A stretch of 15,260 nt of DNA from positions 1 to 15,260 of the forward strand of contig DNGI01000185.1 of the NCBI GenBank assembly GCA_003486645.1. Direction: 5' to 3'. The translations under genes were made by a program, and so were the position numbers. Positions 12,583 through 15,260 of the stretch are shown piece by piece (position 1 is the first letter of the stretch; each line of letters begins with the position of its first letter). The notes under the pieces were generated by a model. The model was not told where the DNA came from and searched no databases. It was given only the letters and a program-made list of their open reading frames with translations. The DNA is from Cyanobacteria bacterium UBA11370 (GTDB lineage Bacteria; Cyanobacteriota; Cyanobacteriia; Cyanobacteriales; Coleofasciculaceae).

Positions 12583-12964
12583 TTAGTATTAACTACTACA
12601 AATTTACTCTTTTTAAGAGAGCAATAAAATTCTTAAATAAGAAGAATAGAAGAGTGTAGGAGTTCAGAATACTTTTTTTACTACTTCAGATGAACACCTT
12701 TTTACGCCTACCTCTTTATTCGATATTTTCACCCCAAAAAATAGGTGAATTAAAGGATTAATTTAGCTAGATACAGGAGTTTATTGTAACTTAGAGTAGA
12801 GGATGATTGGTTGTTGGTTTTGGCTTGTTTGTATTCCTTTACAAAAGTTTTTATTTGTTATTACATCTGAACCCTATCCTTTCCCCCGCCGTTCTGTGAG
12901 CTGACAATCTGCTACGCTGCTTGATAAGGGCAGTTGATCAGCGGTTGTGTAATTCACTGGATTT
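12583..12964. other. Divergent intergenic region, 382 bp
   Basis: No gene. It separates the minus-strand TauE operon from the plus-strand J-domain gene, so it must hold both promoters. I see one short dyad TTCACC/GGTGAA (12729-12734, 12744-12749) roughly midway, and A/T-rich sequence near 12590-12690 that could contain the TauE promoter. No confident -35/-10 pair can be placed. There is no mini-element or tandem array here. Confidence 0.45.
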
Positions 12965-12973
12965 GTGGTGACA

Positions 12974-13714
12974 ATGAACGAGCTAGACCAATACTATAGA
13001 GTACTGGGATTGGAGCCAGGAGCCTCTCTAGAAGAAGTTAACCAGGCTTACAAAGACTTGGCGTTTATTTGGCATCCGGATCGCGTTCCTGAAGAGAACC
13101 AGCGGTTACGGCAAAAAGCCGAAGCCAAACTCAAGGAAATTAACCAAGCGCGTGACCAACTGCGATCGCGTCAACGAACCACGCCAACCCCTAAATCACC
13201 GCCTCAGAAACAGCCTTCCCCAACTAGGAATTATTACCAGTCCAAACCGCCACAAAAAGAGCCGTCCCAATCCACAAATTATTATTATCAACCCAAACGT
13301 CCTCAAGAAAAACCGCCCTCTCAATCCTACGCTAGACCCAAATCAACACAACCCGATTTAACTGGGGCGGACTTGCACGGTGCTGATCTCAAAGAAAGAG
13401 ATTTATCCGGACGCAACCTCAGCCATGCGAATTTGAGTCAAGCTGATCTAACCGATGCTTTTTTACATAATGTTAATCTCAGTGGGGCAAATTTGGAAGG
13501 CGCTAATTTATTTAGAGCGAATTTATTTCAAGCGTGCCTAATTCGGACTAATTTACGAGAAGCTAATTTAGTTGGCGCTGATTTAAGTGGCGCTGATTTA
13601 AGAGGTGCTGATTTGCGAGGAGCTAAGGTTGGAACTAAAGATAAATTGTTAGTTAAACTGACCGGAGCTAATTTATCTGGAGCGATTCTACCCGATGGCA
13701 GTATTCACGATTAG
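12974..13714 (+). CDS. J-domain protein fused to pentapeptide repeats
   Basis: This 246-aa protein has an N-terminal DnaJ-like J domain (about 6-66) with the HPD motif at 34-36 (FIWHPDR), the residue set that stimulates Hsp70/DnaK ATPase. A proline-, glutamine- and tyrosine-rich linker (67-126) contains repeated NYY-type motifs. Pentapeptide repeats of the A(D/N)LXX type follow (127-218, with a last pair at 228-238: LTGANLSGAIL), predicted to form a right-handed beta-helix. The combination suggests a co-chaperone that brings DnaK to a target bound by the beta-helix; the target is unknown. ATG 12974 is chosen because the protein then starts MNELDQYYRVLG; two in-frame GTG codons (12965, 12968) directly before it are alternatives. 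Neither choice has a clear ribosome-binding site. Confidence 0.9.
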   Translation: MNELDQYYRVLGLEPGASLEEVNQAYKDLAFIWHPDRVPEENQRLRQKAEAKLKEINQARDQLRSRQRTTPTPKSPPQKQPSPTRNYYQSKPPQKEPSQSTNYYYQPKRPQEKPPSQSYARPKSTQPDLTGADLHGADLKERDLSGRNLSHANLSQADLTDAFLHNVNLSGANLEGANLFRANLFQACLIRTNLREANLVGADLSGADLRGADLRGAKVGTKDKLLVKLTGANLSGAILPDGSIHD

Positions 13715-13767
13715 TTGTTCTATGAATCAACACTAATATAGTACAACGGGCAATGAACAAATCAGCA

Positions 13768-13819
13768 CCCACAGACTAAAGTCTGGGGCTATACAAACTA
13801 AACCCGCCGTTGCGGGTTT
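13768..13819. repeat. Double-hairpin REP-like repeat
   Basis: Two stem-loops lie close together. CCACAGACT/AGTCTGGGG (13769-13777, 13780-13788) has one mismatch. AAACCCGC/GCGGGTTT (13800-13807, 13812-13819) is perfect with a CGTT loop. They begin 54 bp past the stop of the J-domain gene. The second stem, with T residues at its end, could terminate that transcript, but the pair resembles widespread cyanobacterial intergenic repeats (AGACTAAAGTCT with CCCGC-GCGGG). Confidence 0.6.
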
Positions 13820-13905
13820 CAACTTCTAATGAACGGGATTTAGAGTGCGATCGCTGATATTCAAAACATTGCCATAATAGAAAGAAGTGCTACTAAACTT
13901 GCCTT

Positions 13906-14295
13906 ATAAGTACCCAAATTACAGTCACCTTACCTGATGAAGTCTATCAGCGCGTACAAAGACTCGCTCAACTAGCCAGCCGTGATGTAGCTGATATACT
14001 AACAGATGCGATTAAACTTTCAATCCCACCCGTCAGTTTACACACTGAAACTATCGAGCCTATATCGGTACTATCAGACGAGCAAATAATAGCTCTAACC
14101 CAGTTACAAATGGAACCCGAACAAGATCAACGACTCAGTGATTTGTTAGACAAACAACAAGCAGGTATTCTCACAAACAACCAACGCTTAGAATTATTAA
14201 CATTAATGCAAATTTATCAAGAAGGATTACTTCGCAAAGCTACAGCACTATCAGAAGCCGTAAGACGTAGATTAATAGAACCATTAAATTCGTGA
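13906..14295 (+). pseudogene. Antitoxin-like gene with ATA in place of the start codon
   Basis: The frame ending at TGA 14293-14295 reads back unbroken to 13906: (I)STQITVTLPDEVYQRVQRL, then AQLASRDVADILTDAI and so on, 129 aa. An ITVTLPDEVYQRV start is typical of small antitoxin-type proteins whose first residues are M-S/T-x-Q-I-T-V. Here the codon in the Met position is ATA, the frame upstream closes at TAA 13894-13896 without ATG, GTG or TTG, and the next in-frame ATG is at 14110. So either a point mutation (G to A) has removed the start, ATA is used weakly, or only a 61-aa C-terminal product (from 14110) is made. The C-terminal half (RLSDLLDKQQAGILTNNQRL, then LLTLMQIYQEGLLRKA) is well kept. 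It overlaps the following fragment by 4 bp (GTGA). Confidence 0.65.
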
Positions 14296-14339
14296 GTTCC
14301 AGTCAAATCTCAGCAGAAGTCAAGATATTTAATAAATAA
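14292..14339 (+). pseudogene. HNH-type toxin/endonuclease gene, 5' remnant of 15 codons
   Basis: GTG 14292 overlaps the preceding stop (GTGA), the translational-coupling geometry of a two-gene unit. The peptide VSSSQISAEVKIFNK then meets TAA at 14337-14339. The segment QISAEVK is how many small cyanobacterial HNH endonuclease-like proteins begin, before RxRANxxCEYC; here the rest is missing. Downstream (14341-14406) another frame reads IDKPIRDQDEADAILDTPDTP and stops, perhaps a second unrelated remnant. The HNH assignment depends on only about seven residues plus context, so it is tentative. Confidence 0.4.
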
Positions 14340-14707
14340 AATTGATAAACCTATTCGAGACCAAGATGAAGCAGATGCAATTTTAGATACACCAGATACA
14401 CCATAGATTATCAAATTCATACCAATTTAAAAAAGAACTGTTGCACATGAGTTACTGAAACTCTGACCGAGTGCGTCTTTCCCTATCCAAAATGGTATTA
14501 CCTTGAGTTGATTGCACCTTGCCACATTTCCATATATAGTAGTAACCAAAACAACCCACTATATATCTGGTGTAACGCTCGCCTTGCGGGTGCTAACTCA
14601 ATTGCTGGGTAATAACCGAGTTGAGTGATCTGAGCCAAACACCCAAATTATCACAAACACGATTTAGTGAAACCCGATAGCCCCCAAACATCGTCTAAAC
14701 TGACCCC
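14340..14707. other. Intergenic region with AT-rich inverted repeat
   Basis: No intact gene in this 368-bp stretch. CATATATAGT (14531-14540) and ACTATATATC (14558-14567) form a 9-of-10 inverted repeat with a 17-base loop. Around 14596-14626 an imperfect ACTCAA...TTGAGT dyad follows. The position, about 140-175 bp before the ATG at 14708, would suit a regulatory site, but there is no recognisable promoter. Confidence 0.4.
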
Positions 14708-15136
14708 ATGACTGAGTTGAATCAAGTGAGAGGGACTGAAGCATTAGCTCCTATACCAGAGCCAGTCGCAAGAATCAGCGATAATGTAATCACGGTTGAC
14801 TTTGCTACTCTCGCCAAAACCCCCACTAAAACATATTGGACTGATTACGAAGAGTTTTTCCCCACAACCGAGGTAGAAGCCACAGAAGCGATCGCCACCC
14901 TAACTCCTGCCTTAGTCAATCGTCGCTGTTACTGGCTCAACTACTGGCCCTCCAACCAAGTCTTCCGTATTAAAGAGGTTGACGTAGAAAACAATCGGGT
15001 CTATTTGAACTTAGTTTATCGCTGGGTCAGCGTCAAAACCATCAAGTTACTCAAATCACTCACCCCAATTCGTCCTCCCAAAGATATCGAACTTGCTCAT
15101 CTGGCTAATTCTGTTGTTGAACAGAGTGAGGAGTAG
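14708..15136 (+). CDS. Hypothetical protein, 142 aa
   Basis: This is a soluble, acidic protein with no signal peptide or membrane segment. The N-terminal 30 residues are low in structure and rich in Ala, Glu and Pro. From about 43 the sequence turns aromatic: YWTDYEEFFP (43-52), then NRRCYWLNYWPSNQVFRIKE (71-90) and VYLNLVYRWVSVK (98-110), suggesting a small beta-rich domain. The C-terminus is acidic (VVEQSEE). I do not recognise the family. Ordinary codon use and a HIP1 site (14889) inside the frame support a real gene. It has ATG but no ribosome-binding site within the usual distance (CTGACCCC precedes it). It may belong with the decayed cassette before it or with genes beyond the window. 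Confidence 0.6.
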   Translation: MTELNQVRGTEALAPIPEPVARISDNVITVDFATLAKTPTKTYWTDYEEFFPTTEVEATEAIATLTPALVNRRCYWLNYWPSNQVFRIKEVDVENNRVYLNLVYRWVSVKTIKLLKSLTPIRPPKDIELAHLANSVVEQSEE

Positions 15137-15156
15137 GGAGGGGGAGAGGGGGAGAT

Positions 15157-15184
15157 GGGGAGTGGGGAGTGGGGAGTGGGGAGT
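15157..15184 (+). repeat. GGGGAGT heptamer tandem repeat, four units
   Basis: Four exact copies of GGGGAGT (15157, 15164, 15171, 15178) follow a purine-only run from the stop of the 142-aa gene. Like the TGTTGCC array at 4786, this is a 7-bp-unit repeat of the type typical of filamentous cyanobacteria. Confidence 0.85.
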
Positions 15185-15205
15185 TGGTTAGGAAAGGGAA
15201 AGAGA

Positions 15206-15260
15206 GTCAGGACTTACGCAAGTGTCACAATAAAATCAACTTGTAGGGTGCGTCAGACCA
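15206..15260. repeat. Probable left part of a dispersed repeat, cut by the window edge
   Basis: GTCAGGACTTACGCAAGTGTCAC followed by GTAGGGTGCGTCAGACC resembles sequence I associate with dispersed repeats and insertion-element ends in cyanobacterial genomes. The element continues beyond the window, so its other end and its coding content cannot be seen. The identification is from memory and is tentative. Confidence 0.35.

Noticed and set aside
14530..14700. tRNA or other structured RNA gene
   Set aside because: The inverted repeats do not form a cloverleaf, and no CCA end, anticodon arm or T-loop consensus was found.

Overview
The window reads as chromosomal DNA of a HIP1-rich, probably filamentous cyanobacterium. 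About a dozen perfect GCGATCGC octamers are scattered through genes on both strands. One gene encodes a helical carotenoid protein (the N-terminal domain family of the orange carotenoid protein), a cyanobacterial lineage marker. Short heptamer tandem repeats and palindromic mini-elements of the kind common in large cyanobacterial genomes fill the gaps. There is no rRNA, tRNA or CRISPR array, and no intact transposase.

Layout. (1) Positions 1-970 are a decayed toxin-antitoxin locus. It holds a flanking inverted-repeat element, an intact VapB-like antitoxin, and a PIN toxin whose middle is replaced by a 119-bp mini-element and a pyrimidine-rich insert. (2) Positions 1034-1866 hold the carotenoid protein gene and a convergent small membrane protein that overlap by 4 bp. 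(3) Positions 2140-7173 are a transport block. It has a minus-strand membrane protein, a minus-strand LysR regulator and, starting only 11 bp away on the other strand, a CadD-type transporter. After a repeat-rich 620-bp gap come an APC permease and a second CadD paralogue. (4) Positions 7601-10216 encode a secreted Asp-rich-loop protein, a DUF202 membrane protein, the 3' remnant of a GT4 glycosyltransferase and a PAP2 phosphatase. (5) Positions 10387-12582 (minus strand) are a compact operon TauE/SafE - DUF1634 - SPFH/prohibitin; a second copy of the 119-bp mini-element sits against its 3' end. (6) Positions 12974-15136 hold a J-domain/pentapeptide-repeat fusion, a second decayed toxin-antitoxin pair (an antitoxin-like frame with ATA where ATG is expected, overlapping by 4 bp a toxin fragment ending after 15 codons), and an unrecognised 142-aa gene.

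How the parts fit. Most intact genes encode membrane or exported proteins for transport, envelope lipid chemistry or membrane organisation, so the region looks like an accessory envelope/transport island. The LysR protein probably controls at least the first CadD gene, because their control sequences must lie inside one another's coding regions. The strongest unexplained signals are the two independently decayed toxin-antitoxin loci that kept their antitoxin side, the three mini-element types, and the CadD-APC-CadD arrangement. I see no clear case for a wholly new defence or enzymatic system; the candidates are the CadD/LysR/APC block and the TauE-DUF1634-SPFH operon. All assignments rest on reading motifs by eye, without any database search.
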